A program made the position numbers and the translations under genes. 41,273 nt of DNA from an uncultured Clostridia bacterium (lineage in GTDB: Bacteria; Bacillota; Clostridia; Oscillospirales; Acutalibacteraceae): positions 1 through 41,273 of the forward strand of contig CALEJD010000069.1 of NCBI GenBank assembly GCA_937898195.1, in the 5' to 3' direction. Below the pieces are notes generated by a model. The model did no database searches, was not told the DNA's origin, and saw nothing but the letters and a program-made list of their open reading frames with translations. Position 1 is the first letter of the stretch, and every line of letters begins with the position of its first letter. This document shows positions 40,429-41,273 of the stretch, piece after piece.

Positions 40429-41064
40429 TATTCCAAAAAATTCTATATACACAGGAGATAGTCTGTCACTTAAAAGTTCACAGAAATCAAGTGTTGTCGC
40501 AATATTTTTAAAATTGTGTGATTTTGGAATTAACATAACCGATTTTACAGATAACAGGTCGGTTGAAATGAAAAAACGACCACTTAATTTTTGGCAGACA
40601 TTATGAATATATTTAAGTCCGTCGCCATACTTAAAATTATTTGTCAACCAACCTGCATTTTGGATTTCAATGCTTATAAAATCACATTTTTCAATGGTTT
40701 TAACGGTGACAAGATTGCCTTGCCCATATAGAAAAGCATTTGATAAAAGATTTAGAATTGCTTTTGTAAGGATTTTTTGATTTGCTTTTGCCAATGGCGT
40801 GGTATTACCACAATATATAAAACTTGTACCATTTTCGGCGCAGATTATGTCGCAGGCAAGAGTTAAATTTTCAACAAGAGAAGAAATGTCAACATTTTCA
40901 ACTGCGAAATCCAAGACGCTTGCAAATTCTAATTTTCGGAGCATTTTATAGTGTTTTCTGAGACTATTCGTATCCATTTGTAAGAATGAATTGTCAAAAA
41001 GGTCTTGCAGATTTTCGCGTTCATTGAAGTTTTCAAAAGTTTTAGTGTTAAAATCAGTATTCAT
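40423..41064 (-). CDS. HATPase-domain protein (histidine kinase-like)
   Basis: A 213-residue soluble protein ending in a GHKL ATPase fold. The N-box is KAILNLLSNAFLYG and the G2-type box is GDGLKYIHNVCQKLSG, while the G1 DxGxG motif is replaced by IEIQNAGWL. The upstream helix (LRKHYKMLRKLEFASVLDFA) could be a dimerisation helix but lacks a clear phospho-accepting His with the usual context. No membrane sensor part and no response regulator are adjacent. It may be an anti-sigma-like or orphan kinase protein. Divergent from gap. Confidence 0.65.
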   Translation of the reverse strand: MNTDFNTKTFENFNERENLQDLFDNSFLQMDTNSLRKHYKMLRKLEFASVLDFAVENVDISSLVENLTLACDIICAENGTSFIYCGNTTPLAKANQKILTKAILNLLSNAFLYGQGNLVTVKTIEKCDFISIEIQNAGWLTNNFKYGDGLKYIHNVCQKLSGRFFISTDLLSVKSVMLIPKSHNFKNIATTLDFCELLSDRLSPVYIEFFGIN

Positions 41065-41159
41065 ACTATAAATTTTATACTCATTTTGGATAAATATTCA
41101 CTAAAATTTGAACACATTGACAAAAAGTTAACAAAATACCAAAAAATTCAAAATAACTC

Positions 41160-41188
41160 TTGCATATTTACTAGAAAAGATATAAAAT
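41160..41188 (+). promoter_or_regulatory. Promoter of gap
   Basis: TTGCAT (41160-41165), 17-base spacer and TAAAAT (41183-41188), about 60 bases before the gap start. An overlapping TATAAA (41181-41186) is an alternative -10. Confidence 0.45.
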
Positions 41189-41247
41189 AATATACGCAAT
41201 AATATGCATACTAATATTTGTAAATAATTTATTTGGAGGAATTCAAA

Positions 41248-41273
41248 ATGTCAGTTAAAGTTGCTATTAACGG
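41248..41273 (+). CDS. gap: Type I glyceraldehyde-3-phosphate dehydrogenase, first codons
   Basis: Only eight residues plus two bases are in the window, MSVKVAIN then GG, the start of the usual xVKVAINGFGRIGR NAD-binding strand of GapA. GGAGGA lies 8 bases upstream. The glycolytic role is inferred from this short match; the rest is outside the window. Confidence 0.65.

Overview
The window is AT-rich Firmicutes chromosome, most likely from an uncultured gut clostridium near Oscillospiraceae/Ruminococcaceae. Supporting signs are strong AGGAGG ribosome-binding sites, near-consensus sigma-A promoters, the sporulation/division block yabP-yabQ-divIC-yabR, a long-form hpf, a circularly permuted GH3 glucosidase of the Ruminococcus type, and three sugar-type MFS carriers. 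Taxonomy is inferred from gene content only.

Layout: (1) 1-5200, minus strand: the 5' part of glgB, then an autoregulated marR-ABC-ABC multidrug-exporter operon with a textbook operator. (2) 5231-11397, plus strand: a compact PBSX-like phage head operon (terS, terL, portal, protease/scaffold, major capsid, three connector-type proteins). It ends at a strong terminator with no tail, lysis, integrase or repressor gene. (3) 11403-11601: a cluster of small hairpins punctuated by TCGATAT motifs. (4) 11604-17485: an SLC45-like MFS carrier, tRNA-Thr(GGT), an HTH-membrane protein with a GDYXXLXY-like partner, a lipid kinase and a THUMP-type rRNA methyltransferase. (5) 17602-27506: a MITE-like repeat, a GH30 glycosidase, hpf, a fumarase alpha subunit, yabR-divIC-yabQ-yabP, a permuted GH3, a membrane HExxH protein and a GPH sugar symporter. 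(6) 27512-31198: an XRE regulator divergent from a 982-residue membrane-anchored collagen-like/LRR surface protein, a small companion protein and a second repeat copy. (7) 31238-41273: a serine hydrolase and D,D-carboxypeptidase pair, a metallophosphoesterase, a MurE-acetylglutamate kinase fusion with a small membrane protein, a second GPH symporter, a second metallophosphoesterase, a HATPase protein and the start of gap.

The carbohydrate theme (GlgB, GH3, GH30, two GPH carriers, an SLC45-like carrier, GAPDH) fits a saccharolytic anaerobe that imports oligosaccharides. The envelope theme (carboxypeptidase, serine hydrolase, MurE fusion, DivIC, YabP/Q) is ordinary except for the MurE-ArgB fusion, whose specificity motif is altered from DNPR to EDPG. 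The best candidates for something undescribed are the intact stand-alone phage-head operon and the MurE-ArgB fusion. Secondary candidates are the hairpin cluster, the repeat that carries a GACAAATTCAAATTTG tail, and the collagen-like locus. No gene-free stretch exceeds about 300 bases; the intergenic regions hold the promoters, terminators and repeats listed. All functions are inferred from reading the sequence; no database search was run.
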